From Saccharopolyspora soli (GTDB taxonomy: Bacteria > Actinomycetota > Actinomycetes > Mycobacteriales > Pseudonocardiaceae), in the NCBI RefSeq assembly GCF_022678645.1, contig NZ_JALBWV010000083.1, positions 1 through 32,583 on the forward strand: a stretch of 32,583 nucleotides of DNA, written 5' to 3'. The position numbers and the translations under genes are program-made. The notes under the pieces are model-generated. The model was not told where the DNA came from, did not search any database, and saw only the letters and a list, made by a program, of their open reading frames with translations. Position 1 is the first letter of the stretch; every line of letters starts with the position of its first letter. Below are positions 14,615-22,892 of this stretch, one piece after another.

Positions 14615-16294
14615 ATGGAGCGCGACCCGGTCGGAAGTCTGCTGCCCGAATTGGCCGAGTGGGCCGAAAAACAGGAACGGCCTGCCCAAGGCAACAACGA
14701 TGAAGCCGATGTACTGCTCCGACTGCTCTACGAGCACATCGGCGCGGACCTGGGCGACCTGCAGCCAGCGGACCTGGATGAGCTGCTGCTGGAGTACTAC
14801 CCGCGCAATGTCTTGGTGGAAGACGATGCCGAGTTGACCGACGTGATCGCCACCGTCCGCGACCTGCTGGCCTTCGCGGCGGACACCGGACGTTTGTCGG
14901 CACAGCAGCTCGACGTCCTGCAGCGGCGGGTCGACGAGATCGAACCCCGGTTCGCCGACGCCGTGCTGGACGCGGCGGTTGACTGGCTCGACGATTCCGG
15001 CTCCGAGCAAACCGACCTCCGCGAGTTGCTCGGCCTGCCGGACTGGCTGCCGCCGCTCCGGCTGCCCCCGGACGAAGAACTCGCCGCCCAGGCCCGGCAG
15101 AGCCCGTTGTTGGACCGTGCCAAGCAGCTGGCGCTGCGGGTCGTCGGGTGCACGCTCGTGGACGGCGAGCCGGACGCCCCGGATGCGATCGCCGCGGCCG
15201 AGGCACTGGGTCTCCAGGTGCCTGGATCGGTAACCGAGCTCGACGACATCCCGGAGCTGCGAAACCTCTGGGAGATGGCCCTCGACCTGGGATTCGTCGA
15301 AGCCACCTGGACCACTGCCGCGCTCGGCCCACTCGCCGCGGAGTGGCCGGACGGCAGCGACGACGAGGTGCTGGACGCCTGGGCGGACGCGCTGGGCCTG
15401 CTGAACGAGGAGATCTTCCAGGACGACGACACGGAGCTCGATCTTTCCGACGTCGTCAGCATCGCGGTGGTCTCATTGTTCCTGTCCCGAAATGAAGGCA
15501 TACCGCTCGCGGAACTGCACGAGTTGATCAAGGACGTCACCGAGGACGAGTTCGCCCCGGCGGACGCCTGGGACCGGTGGGTGCAGACGTACGGCGATCC
15601 GGCCGACCGGTTGGTCAGCATCCTGGCCGACCTGGGCGCGGCGCAGGCCAGCGACGGGATCGCGCGGCTGACCCCGCTCGGCCAGTTCGCCTTCGCGGGC
15701 GCGTTGACCGAAGGCGGTGTCGAGGTCCGGTTGCTGCCGCCGGTCGACGAGATGACCGCCTTCGACCTGGTGGACTTCGCCAAGGGCGCGACCGACGACG
15801 AGTTGGCGGCCGAAACGGAGTCCTGGTTCGAGGCGCGCGGCGCGGTGGCGGGCACGGACGAACTCCTCACGGCCGCTGCGGCGGGCGACGCGGAGGACCG
15901 GATGATCGCGATCTCGATCGCCGGGCCGCGCGCCGCGACCGCGCCGCAGCGCTGGCGGCAGGCGCTGGACGAGCCCGCGCTGCGGCCGTACGCGAAGTTG
16001 ACGCTCTACCAGCTCGATCCTGACGAATCGGACCTCGAATCGACGGTGTCCGATGCGGCGTGGCTGCTCGTCGACCTGCTGGGGGCCGCGTTGGACACCG
16101 TCGAGCCCGACGAATTGAGCGACGTGCTGGCGGAAACGGTGCCCGCCGGGCAGGAGCAGGAGATCTTCGAGCAGATGTGGCGCCTGGACCACCCGGACGT
16201 GAAGGAAGTGCTCGCCCTGATCGGCGGACAGCACCCGGACAAGGGAATCGCAAAAGCCGCCCGCCGAGCATCCTTCAAACTCCCGGCCAAGTGA
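14615..16294 (+). CDS. Large acidic helical protein of unknown function
   Basis: A 559-residue, strongly acidic protein rich in Asp, Glu, Leu and Ala, predicted largely helical by eye. No signal peptide, membrane segment or catalytic motif is visible. Two parts stand out: an N-terminal block (about 25-105, 'LLYEHIGADLGDLQPADLDELLLEYYPR') and a C-terminal tail with 'LDHPDVKEVLALIGG' then 'DKGIAKAARRASFKLPAK', which is basic. I recall similar uncharacterised proteins in other actinomycetes. ATG 14615 has no good ribosome site. TACGCT lies six bases upstream and could be a -10 box for a leaderless mRNA. An in-frame ATG at 14513 overlaps the divergent gene and is less likely. Confidence 0.75.
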   Translation: MERDPVGSLLPELAEWAEKQERPAQGNNDEADVLLRLLYEHIGADLGDLQPADLDELLLEYYPRNVLVEDDAELTDVIATVRDLLAFAADTGRLSAQQLDVLQRRVDEIEPRFADAVLDAAVDWLDDSGSEQTDLRELLGLPDWLPPLRLPPDEELAAQARQSPLLDRAKQLALRVVGCTLVDGEPDAPDAIAAAEALGLQVPGSVTELDDIPELRNLWEMALDLGFVEATWTTAALGPLAAEWPDGSDDEVLDAWADALGLLNEEIFQDDDTELDLSDVVSIAVVSLFLSRNEGIPLAELHELIKDVTEDEFAPADAWDRWVQTYGDPADRLVSILADLGAAQASDGIARLTPLGQFAFAGALTEGGVEVRLLPPVDEMTAFDLVDFAKGATDDELAAETESWFEARGAVAGTDELLTAAAAGDAEDRMIAISIAGPRAATAPQRWRQALDEPALRPYAKLTLYQLDPDESDLESTVSDAAWLLVDLLGAALDTVEPDELSDVLAETVPAGQEQEIFEQMWRLDHPDVKEVLALIGGQHPDKGIAKAARRASFKLPAK

Positions 16295-16301
16295 CCCCGC
16301 G

Positions 16302-16970
16302 TCACGGTGCCGCGTTGAGCAGGATCTCGCGGAAGTCGTCGGGGGCGTCGCGCAGGATGTTGTGCCCGACCGGCAGCGACCGGACGTGCCACGCCGGATC
16401 TCCCAGCAGGCGCTCGTAGAACTGGGTGAACGGAGTGTTCTCGAAGTTGGCCAGGTAGACGTACTCCCGGCGCGGGACCCGGTCCAAGGCGCCGGTGAGT
16501 CGGATCGCCTGCACCAGACTGGCCAGTGGGTGCGGTGTCGCCCGCGGATCCAGCAGCGGCAGCGGCGCCACCGAGATCCCGTCCGCCTTCGCCCCGCCGA
16601 TGTACCAGTCATGCCAGACACCGCTGGTCAGCGACATGACCGAAGCTCCGTCCTCGGGAACGAAGGCATCGACGTAGACCAACGACGCGATTCGCTCCGG
16701 CACCCGGTCGGCGGCACCGGTGATCACCATCCCGGCGTAGCTGTGTCCACACAGGACGACGTCGTGCAGGTCCGCTTCTGCCAGCAGCCGCACCACGTCT
16801 TCGATGTGGGTGTCCAGGTTGATGGGTGCGGCGAGCAGCTCCTGCGGATCGCCCAGCCCGGTCAACGTCACGGGGTACGCCGTGTGCCCTTCCTGGCGGA
16901 GTTCCGCCGCGAGCGGCTCGTACCACCATCCGCCGTGGCAGGCGCCGGGAACCAGGACGAAGGTCGCCAT
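16302..16970 (-). CDS. Alpha/beta hydrolase (esterase-like)
   Basis: A 222-residue alpha/beta hydrolase. FVLVPGACHGGWWYEPL at the N-terminus holds the oxyanion region of the salicylate-esterase/hydroxynitrile-lyase-like group. G75-H76-S77-Y78-A79-G80 is the nucleophile elbow with S77, and H203 in LPVGHN is the likely catalytic His. Length fits the small esterases in this group. AGGAG lies nine bases before the ATG. It stands alone on the minus strand, divergent from the nucleoside hydrolase gene and ending 7 bp from the acidic protein gene. Substrate is not predictable. Confidence 0.88.
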   Translation of the reverse strand: MATFVLVPGACHGGWWYEPLAAELRQEGHTAYPVTLTGLGDPQELLAAPINLDTHIEDVVRLLAEADLHDVVLCGHSYAGMVITGAADRVPERIASLVYVDAFVPEDGASVMSLTSGVWHDWYIGGAKADGISVAPLPLLDPRATPHPLASLVQAIRLTGALDRVPRREYVYLANFENTPFTQFYERLLGDPAWHVRSLPVGHNILRDAPDDFREILLNAAP

Positions 16971-17003
16971 GTTCGTTCTCCTCTGCGATCGGTCTGCGCA
17001 TCC

Positions 17004-17016
17004 GACCCTAGGGGTC
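17004..17016. promoter_or_regulatory. Short inverted repeat upstream of alpha/beta hydrolase
   Basis: GACCC-TAG-GGGTC is a perfect 5-bp-arm inverted repeat 34 bases upstream of the minus-strand hydrolase start. It could be a repressor site. The arms are short and chance occurrence cannot be excluded. Confidence 0.3.
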
Positions 17017-17115
17017 GTTTAGGACAGTTCTCGTCCACAAGGAGATCGGTCCTGAAGGAATCGCCGCGCAGCCCAGTGGGTCAGCTGCTCCGGACTTCCG
17101 AACTTGCCGGTCACT

Positions 17116-17132
17116 GGACGTAAGGTACGTCC
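17116..17132. promoter_or_regulatory. Inverted repeat upstream of nucleoside hydrolase
   Basis: GGACGTA-AGG-TACGTCC is a perfect 7-bp-arm inverted repeat ending 41 bases before the nucleoside hydrolase ATG at 17174. Position and size suit an operator over or just downstream of the promoter. No regulator gene is adjacent. Confidence 0.45.
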
Positions 17133-17173
17133 GGCTGCAAATCCGATGGCTAGGCCGTGCAGGGGGAGCCGTG

Positions 17174-18151
17174 ATGCCAACGCCTGAGCCTGTTCCGCTG
17201 GTGATCGACACCGACACGGCGCAGGACGACTGCATCGCCTTGCTCGTGGGCCTGCTCGACCCGCGAGCGGACCTGCGCGCCGTGACGATGGTCGCTGGCA
17301 ACGTCGGCTTCGACCAGCAGGTCCACAATGCCTTTCTGACCTGCAACGTCGCCGGACGTCTCGGCGACGTGCCGGTGCACCTGGGCTGCCGCCGCCCGAT
17401 GGTGCGGCCGTGGGAGAGCGCCGAGGACGTGCACGGCGACGGCGTGGGCGGCATGACGATGGACCTGACGGGCTGCGAACCGGAACGCGAGCACGCGGTG
17501 GACGCGTTGATCCGGCTGGCCGCCGAACGCCCCGGCGAGCTGACGATCGCCGCGATCGGCCCGCTGACCAACATCGCGACCGCGGTGGTCAAGGACCCGG
17601 ACTTCGTCCGCAACGTCCGAACCCTGTACGTGATGGGCGGTTCCAACAACGCACGCGGCAACATCACGGCCGCTGCCGAGTTCAACTTCTACGTCGACCC
17701 GGAGGCGGCCAAGGCGGTGTTCGCGGCGGGCTTCGAGATCGTCGTGGTCCCGTGGGCGCCGCTGACCCTCGACCAAGCGGTGTTCGCCCAACCCGAGCTG
17801 GACGAGATCGCGGCCCTGGACACCCCGCTGTCCCGGTTCTTCACCAGGGTCTGCGCGGCGACGCTGGATTTCGACCGCAGCGTCGGCATCGAAGGCACCA
17901 CCCACCCCGACTCGCTGACGGTCGAGGTCCTGCTGCACCCGGAACTGATCCGCCGCACCGCCCGCTACCACGTCGACGTGGAAACGGCGGGCGAGTTGAC
18001 CCGCGGCTATGCGGCGATGTCCTGGGGAGTCCACGGCTTGGCCCCCAACGCGACGATCATCGAAGAAATCGACCCCGAAGCCTTCTTCAACCAGATAAAA
18101 ACTCTCCTGACCACCCCACCCCGGCGGGGGTTTTGGGGTGGGGCACGGTAG
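17174..18151 (+). CDS. Nucleoside hydrolase (IUNH family)
   Basis: A 325-residue member of the inosine-uridine nucleoside N-ribohydrolase family, which cuts the N-glycosidic bond of nucleosides using a bound calcium. The N-terminal signature is D12-T-D14-x3-D18-D19, and NFYVDPEAA (N171) marks the ribose site. The late Asp ligand is D246 in HPDSLTV. AGGGGGAG at 17161-17168 is spaced correctly for ATG 17174; GTG 17171 is a less favourable alternative. The C-terminal codons run through a strong hairpin, giving the unusual tail TTPPRRGFWGGAR. It is probably a cytoplasmic salvage enzyme. The exact nucleoside is not predictable. Confidence 0.92.
   Translation: MPTPEPVPLVIDTDTAQDDCIALLVGLLDPRADLRAVTMVAGNVGFDQQVHNAFLTCNVAGRLGDVPVHLGCRRPMVRPWESAEDVHGDGVGGMTMDLTGCEPEREHAVDALIRLAAERPGELTIAAIGPLTNIATAVVKDPDFVRNVRTLYVMGGSNNARGNITAAAEFNFYVDPEAAKAVFAAGFEIVVVPWAPLTLDQAVFAQPELDEIAALDTPLSRFFTRVCAATLDFDRSVGIEGTTHPDSLTVEVLLHPELIRRTARYHVDVETAGELTRGYAAMSWGVHGLAPNATIIEEIDPEAFFNQIKTLLTTPPRRGFWGGAR
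18111..18141 (+). terminator. Terminator hairpin inside the end of the nucleoside hydrolase ORF
   Basis: CCACCCCA (18111-18118) pairs with TGGGGTGG (18134-18141), and the inner CCCC pairs with GGGG around GGC, with a short TTT bulge. This strong GC hairpin lies within the last 13 codons, before the TAG at 18149-18151. It probably ends transcription ahead of the SWIM gene, whose ATG follows at 18161. Confidence 0.6.
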
Positions 18152-18160
18152 TTGTATTGC

Positions 18161-19777
18161 ATGGCTTGGTTCAGCAAGGCCGACCTTCGGGTGCTTGCCG
18201 GGGATCGGTCCTTCGAGCGGGGGTTGGGTTATCTGGCGGCCGTCACCAATGTTGGCTCGCTGCCCGATGGCGTGGTGGGGACCGTGCACGGCACCGCCAG
18301 TTACCGGGCTCGGCTGCGCAACGTCGGTGGCTCATTGGCGGGGACCTGCTCTTGTCCCTACGGGCGCGAGGGTGCGTTCTGCAAGCACTGCGTCGCCCTC
18401 GGATTGCGAGTGCTGACCACCGAATCGGAGTCGCCTGCGCAGGCCACTGACATGCGGGCATTCCTGGAGACGTTGGACCGGAGTGCGCTCGTCGATCTGA
18501 TCTGGCAGCAGGCGCAGGACGATGCCGCGCTGTACCAACGACTCCTGCTGTTCATGGCCACCGAGTCTGCGCGGCCCGACTCGTCGGTGCTGGGCGTTCA
18601 GGTGGACCAGCTGAAGGTCGATTGGATCAACTATGGCGACGAGGACGCCTATGCCGCCAACGCCACCGCCGTGCTGGACGCGCTCGGCAGGCTGATTCCG
18701 ACCCGGTCTGAGGTCGTGCAGCCGCTGCTGCGTCGGGCACTCACCCATATCGGCGCAGCGGCCAGCGCGTGCGAGGACGTGACGGGCACGGTCGTCGCGG
18801 TGGCGGAGCGGGCATGGCGGCTCTACCTGGACAGCTGTCGGCTCGTCCCGCCCGATCAAGCCGAGTTGGGGCGCTGGCTGGTCGATTTCCACCTCGACGG
18901 GCCGGAGTGGCCGGAGGTAGAGCTGGATGAGGTCGTCGACCTGCTCGGCGAACCGGGGCTGGCCGCCTACCGGCTCGGGTTGGAGCAGACCGGGAGCAAG
19001 CGCAACGATTGGCGCTTCCGCTGGCTGCGCGAGCAGTTCGTCGCAGCGACCGGCGGCACCGATGAACTGGTCGCGTGCTTGGCCGAGCAACTGTCCGGAC
19101 CACACGACTACGTGCGGATCGCCACGTTGTTGCGCGAGGACGGTCGGCTCGACGAAGCGGTCGAGTGGTTGCAGCGCGGGCATCGCGCGGAAGGTCGGTG
19201 GGATGCTCGGTCGTACGGCCTCGTCGACCTGCTCGTCGAGCTCCACCAGGAGTGCGGTCGAGACTCCGACGCGCTGGAACTCCTCGAAGCGAAGTTCACC
19301 GACGCCCCGGCCGAAGACACCTACCGGCAGTGGCGGGAAGCTGCCGAACGGGTTGGTCGATGGCAGCACCTGCGCGAGCAGGCGCACCGGGTGCTGCGCG
19401 AGCGAGCCGAGGCGCGGGCGTTCCGCGCGGCCGAAACGCTGGCGCGGATCCTGTTGGCGGAAGGCGACATCGAGGCGTCCTGGCAGGTGGTGCAGCGCTA
19501 TCGCTGCGACGAGTCGACTCGGCTGGCAGTGGCGGATCGCCGCGCCGAAACGCATCCCGCCGACGCCATCGCCATCTACCGACCAGTGGTCGACACGGCC
19601 ATCGCGGAAACCAACAAGCACAGCTACCAGCGGGCCGCCCAGTTGCTGACGACCCTGCGGGACCTGCATTCCCGCATCGGGACGGAGTCGGACTTCGAAG
19701 CAGATGTCCGGAGCCTGAAGGACGCCCATCGGCGCAAGCGGAGCCTGCTGGCCATCCTCGCTGATCAGGGCTTGTGA
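18161..19777 (+). CDS. SWIM zinc-finger protein with helical-repeat C-terminus
   Basis: A 538-residue protein with an N-terminal SWIM domain: C63-x-C65-x8-C74-x-H76 in TCSCPYGREGAFCKHCVAL, a zinc-binding fold found in nucleic-acid or protein interaction modules. The rest (about 110-535) reads as alpha-helical repeats of TPR-like type, for example 'LLREDGRLDEAVEWLQRGHRAEGRW' and 'HQECGRDSDALELLEAKF'. No catalytic motif is seen. ATG 18161 is used rather than TTG 18152, which abuts the previous stop. The preceding hairpin suggests its own promoter, though the 9-bp gap leaves little room and the promoter may lie inside the upstream gene. Confidence 0.85.
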   Translation: MAWFSKADLRVLAGDRSFERGLGYLAAVTNVGSLPDGVVGTVHGTASYRARLRNVGGSLAGTCSCPYGREGAFCKHCVALGLRVLTTESESPAQATDMRAFLETLDRSALVDLIWQQAQDDAALYQRLLLFMATESARPDSSVLGVQVDQLKVDWINYGDEDAYAANATAVLDALGRLIPTRSEVVQPLLRRALTHIGAAASACEDVTGTVVAVAERAWRLYLDSCRLVPPDQAELGRWLVDFHLDGPEWPEVELDEVVDLLGEPGLAAYRLGLEQTGSKRNDWRFRWLREQFVAATGGTDELVACLAEQLSGPHDYVRIATLLREDGRLDEAVEWLQRGHRAEGRWDARSYGLVDLLVELHQECGRDSDALELLEAKFTDAPAEDTYRQWREAAERVGRWQHLREQAHRVLRERAEARAFRAAETLARILLAEGDIEASWQVVQRYRCDESTRLAVADRRAETHPADAIAIYRPVVDTAIAETNKHSYQRAAQLLTTLRDLHSRIGTESDFEADVRSLKDAHRRKRSLLAILADQGL

Positions 19778-19791
19778 CGGGTGGGTCCGGG

Positions 19792-19807
19792 AGCACACTG
19801 CTGTGCT
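19792..19807 (+). terminator. Weak hairpin after SWIM gene
   Basis: AGCACA-CTGC-TGTGCT forms a 6-bp stem 14 bases beyond the SWIM gene stop. There is no T-run. It is the only candidate for transcription end in the 169-bp gap before the alkyltransferase gene. Confidence 0.3.
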
Positions 19808-19946
19808 ACGTGAGCGGGAGGACGATGTCGTTTTTCCGCTAGCCCCGGGCCGTGCGCACGGTGATGCTGGGAGCAGGTACGAGGGTGTCGTGCCAGTGGG
19901 CGACCAGCGAACACGACCGGCTACCGGTCTGAGGAGAGGACTGCCA

Positions 19947-20453
19947 ATGCTTCCTGTGCACACCGTCGTGGACAGCCCGGTGGGCCCGCTCACCCTCGTC
20001 GCGGTCGACGGTGCCCTCGTTGGTCTCTACATGGAGCGGCAGCGGCACCGCCCGCCGCGGGAGACCTTCGGCGAGCCGGGCACCGCGCCTTTCGGCCCGG
20101 TGATCGAGCAGTTGGCCGAGTACTTCGCCGGGCAGCGCGACTCCTTCGACGTGCCGATGACGTTGACCGGCACTCCGTTCCAGCGCACCGTGTGGGCCGC
20201 GCTGTGCGAGATCCCTTACGGCGAAACGGTTTCCTACGGCGAGCTGGCGGAGCAGATCGGGCGGCCGACGGCCTCGCGGGCGGTGGGCCTGGCCAACGGC
20301 AAGAACCCGATCAGCATCATCGTGCCCTGCCACCGGGTCGTGGGCGCCACGGGCAACCTGACGGGCTACGGCGGAGGTCTGGACCGCAAGCAACACCTGC
20401 TCGACTTCGAAAGAAGCAACGCAACCCAACCTGCACTAGCCCTCGACTACTGA
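19947..20453 (+). CDS. ogt: Methylated-DNA--[protein]-cysteine S-methyltransferase
   Basis: A 168-residue O6-alkylguanine-DNA alkyltransferase, a suicide repair protein. The acceptor is C128 in IIVPCHRVVG. The helix-turn-helix DNA-binding part precedes it ('PYGETVSYGELAEQIGRPTASRAVGLANGKNP'). It has the compact Ogt layout with no Ada N-terminal domain. ATG 19947 follows GAGGAGAGGA at good spacing; upstream in-frame sequence to 19803 does not look like protein of this family. A methyltransferase gene follows 89 bp downstream, but I see no functional link. Confidence 0.95.
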   Translation: MLPVHTVVDSPVGPLTLVAVDGALVGLYMERQRHRPPRETFGEPGTAPFGPVIEQLAEYFAGQRDSFDVPMTLTGTPFQRTVWAALCEIPYGETVSYGELAEQIGRPTASRAVGLANGKNPISIIVPCHRVVGATGNLTGYGGGLDRKQHLLDFERSNATQPALALDY

Positions 20454-20542
20454 GAGCCCGAAGCGGTCTGGCAGCGAAAACAGGTGGCAGGCAGTGGACT
20501 GATCGAGGTAGAACGGCGTGTCCCCGGCTCGAAGCGAGGCTC

Positions 20543-21280
20543 ATGTCCGTCGAAGAGGTCTTCTGGAAGCTGCACGACCGGCTGCCCCGGCAGGGTCCTG
20601 GGTCCGATGCGACCACCCGGTGGCTGCTGGGCGCCGTCGGTGAGTTGCCGGAGCGGCCGCGGGTGCTCGATATCGGCTGCGGTCCGGGGCGAGCGTCGCT
20701 GCTGCTGGCTCGTGAGGCGGGTGCGGAGGTGACCGCCGCCGACACCCACGCCCAATTCCTGGACGAGTTGGCCGAGGCCGCGCGCGCGGCAGGCGTCGCG
20801 CGACGGATCACCACCACGACGAGTTCGATGGAGGATCTCCCGTTCGCCGACCGCAGCTTCGATCTCGTGTGGGCCGAGGGATCGGTTTACCTCATGGGAT
20901 TCGATCGGGCCTTGCGCGCGTGGAAACGACTGCTGGCTCCCGGTGCCACGCTGGTCGTGACCGAGTGCGAGTGGACCACGCCCGCACCCGCCGAGGTCGC
21001 TCGCGCGTTCTGGGCGCAGAAATATCCGGCGATGCGGACCACCGGTCAGAACGTCCAGTCCGCCATGGAACTCGGCTACACCGTCGCGGCCACCTGGCTG
21101 CTGCCGGAGTCGGACTGGTGGGCGGAGTACTACGACGTCCTCACCGAACGCGTCGCGGCGCTGGACAGTTCCGACCCGGCCGCCAGCGAGGCGATCGAGA
21201 TGACGCGCGCCGAGATCGAGATGCGGCGAGACCACAGTTCTGACTACGGCTACACCGGATACGTGCTCCGCCCACGCTGA
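20543..21280 (+). CDS. Class I SAM-dependent methyltransferase
   Basis: A 245-residue methyltransferase. Motif I is VLDIGCGPGR at 41-50, followed by the acidic 'AEVTAADTHAQFLDEL' and the motif near 'MEDLPFADRSFDLVWAEGSVYLMGF'. The C-terminal half has Trp-rich 'ESDWWAEYYDVLTERV', suggesting a small-molecule substrate pocket. ATG 20543 with GCGAGG upstream is chosen because the domain starts there; the open frame upstream overlaps the alkyltransferase gene. Substrate unknown. Its 3' end converges on the TIGR03086-like gene across a palindrome. Confidence 0.88.
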   Translation: MSVEEVFWKLHDRLPRQGPGSDATTRWLLGAVGELPERPRVLDIGCGPGRASLLLAREAGAEVTAADTHAQFLDELAEAARAAGVARRITTTTSSMEDLPFADRSFDLVWAEGSVYLMGFDRALRAWKRLLAPGATLVVTECEWTTPAPAEVARAFWAQKYPAMRTTGQNVQSAMELGYTVAATWLLPESDWWAEYYDVLTERVAALDSSDPAASEAIEMTRAEIEMRRDHSSDYGYTGYVLRPR

Positions 21281-21313
21281 ACCCCTGCGACACCCGCTCC
21301 TCACCAGAAGCGG

Positions 21314-21331
21314 CAATTTCTCGCGAAATTG
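21314..21331. terminator. CAATTTC-TCGC-GAAATTG palindrome between convergent genes
   Basis: A perfect 7-bp-arm palindrome with TCGC loop lies between the convergent methyltransferase and TIGR03086-like genes. AT-rich stem ends give T-runs in both directions, so it can act as a bidirectional terminator. Related palindromes occur at 26979-27016 and 28331-28353. Confidence 0.65.
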
Positions 21332-21368
21332 TGGCCCTTCACCCGCACGGGGCAGTGGTGGGTTGGGT

Positions 21369-21950
21369 TTATGGGTTCCAGATCGGGTTGCGGCCGGTTC
21401 GGGCCAGGGTCCGGTCCAATGTGGAGGACGCCTGCGGCACTTCGATCTCCGCGCCGTAGACGCCCATCTGGCGACCTTGGGCGGCCGTCTTCTCCACCTC
21501 GTCGTGCACGTAGGCCACGAGATCGTCGTCCAGCGCCAGGGTTTGGCCGGTGCCCTTCGCCAGGTCCCAGCCGTGCACGACCAGCTCGACCACGACCATG
21601 CCGCCGACCAGCGATGCGGGCAGCTCCGTCGGTCCTCCCATGTGCGTGGTGCCCTCCCATGCGCCCGGTTCGCTCCAGGCCGCGACCGTGCGGTCGAGGT
21701 GCGCTTCGAGGGCAGCCGCCCAGTCGCCTCCGGTGAGGTCCACGTCCGCCTCGGCCCCGTCCGGCGGCGGCACGGTCTCCTTGCGTCCCGCACCCTCCAG
21801 CGAGGGGCCCCAGAACAGCAGGTGGTTCACCAATCCGCGGACGTCGTACTCGGTGCACGGGGTGCGCGCGTCGAGCTGGTCCGGCTTGGTGTCGCGGATG
21901 ATCCCCGCCAGGGCAGCGGCCGCGCGGGCCAGGAACTGTGCGTCAGACAT
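21369..21950 (-). CDS. TIGR03086-like / mycothiol-dependent DinB-fold protein
   Basis: A 193-residue protein of the actinobacterial DinB/maleylpyruvate-isomerase-like family. 'RTPCTEYDVRGLVNHLLFWG' supplies a metal-binding His, and 'VVVELVVHGWDLAKGTGQ' gives the usual HGWDLA motif. Such proteins bind a metal and some use mycothiol as cofactor. ATG 21950 is chosen; a TTG four codons upstream is possible. It diverges from an AraC-type regulator across 61 bp, which may control it. Confidence 0.85.
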   Translation of the reverse strand: MSDAQFLARAAAALAGIIRDTKPDQLDARTPCTEYDVRGLVNHLLFWGPSLEGAGRKETVPPPDGAEADVDLTGGDWAAALEAHLDRTVAAWSEPGAWEGTTHMGGPTELPASLVGGMVVVELVVHGWDLAKGTGQTLALDDDLVAYVHDEVEKTAAQGRQMGVYGAEIEVPQASSTLDRTLARTGRNPIWNP

Positions 21951-22011
21951 GGCTCTACGCAAGCACGGCGCGCGGGGGGTGTCTTGAACAAACGCGACAT
22001 AGACTCCCGGC

Positions 22012-22755
22012 GTGACCAGGGACCCCCGCGAACTCGGGAGTGCGTGGCGGAAGTTCCAACGCCACTCCTTCCCGACCCCGTCGCCGGACCTGGCCGGGTA
22101 CGTCGAGCGCTTCTGGGTCGTCTCCTGGGACTACCGCGAGCCCTACCGGCAGCTGATCGTGCCCTATCCGAACGTGCACCTGACGTTCCGCGGCGGTGCC
22201 GCGACCGTCAACGGCGTCTCCAGCGGGCACCAGATCAGGGTGTTGGAAGGCCGCGACGGCGTGTTCGGGGTGGCGTTCCGGCCCGGCTGCTTCCGGCCGT
22301 TCCTCGGCGCGTCGGTCGCCACGATCACCGACCGGTCGATCGACGCGCGCGAGGTGTTCGGCCCGGACCTGCCGGACCCGCTGGACGTGGTCGCGGTCGA
22401 GCGGTTCCTCAGAGCGCACTGGCCCGAGTCCGACCCCAGGGCGCGGCAGGCCGCCGACATCGTGGCGGAGATCGCGGCGAATCCGAGCATCACCAGGGTC
22501 GATGCGCTTGCGCAGGACCTGGGCACGAGCGTCCGGCAGTTGCAGCGGCTGTTCGCGGAGTACGTGGGCATCGGCCCGAAGTGGGTGATCCGCCGGTACC
22601 GCCTGCACGAAGTGACCGAACGGCTGACCACCGGTGTAGGACCAGACTGGGCATCGCTGGCGGCGGAGCTCGGCTACGCCGACCAAGCGCACTTCGTCCG
22701 GGACTTCAAGGAGATGTTCGGCGAATCCCCGACCCGGTACGCCGAGCGGTACTGA
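22012..22755 (+). CDS. AraC family transcriptional regulator
   Basis: A 247-residue regulator. The N-terminal ligand-like domain (about 15-130, 'LAGYVERFWVVSWDYREPYRQLIVPYPNVHLTF') matches the DUF6597 type found in front of AraC domains. The C-terminal HTH pair spans about 155-245, ending with 'AAELGYADQAHFVRDFKEMFGESPTRYAERY', a clear AraC signature. The GTG 22012 start has no ribosome site. TAGACT lies about six bases upstream and could be a -10 box of a leaderless transcript. It is divergent from the TIGR03086-like gene. Confidence 0.92.
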   Translation: MTRDPRELGSAWRKFQRHSFPTPSPDLAGYVERFWVVSWDYREPYRQLIVPYPNVHLTFRGGAATVNGVSSGHQIRVLEGRDGVFGVAFRPGCFRPFLGASVATITDRSIDAREVFGPDLPDPLDVVAVERFLRAHWPESDPRARQAADIVAEIAANPSITRVDALAQDLGTSVRQLQRLFAEYVGIGPKWVIRRYRLHEVTERLTTGVGPDWASLAAELGYADQAHFVRDFKEMFGESPTRYAERY

Positions 22756-22833
22756 CAGCTCCTGGATGCGGTCGCGGCACCGGAGCTCGACCACCGCGCG
22801 ACCAGGTGCGTGCTGGAAAGCCGCTGGTCGCAA

Positions 22834-22848
22834 GTCCGCAGCGCGGAC
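22834..22848 (+). terminator. GTCCGC-AGC-GCGGAC hairpin after araC-type gene
   Basis: A perfect 6-bp stem with a 3-base loop lies 78 bases beyond the AraC stop and before the PAP2 gene. There is no T-run. A terminator is the likeliest role. Confidence 0.35.
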
Positions 22849-22892
22849 GTTGGCCGCGCCACCGGCGCACTGGACTGTGACGCAACGATGAC

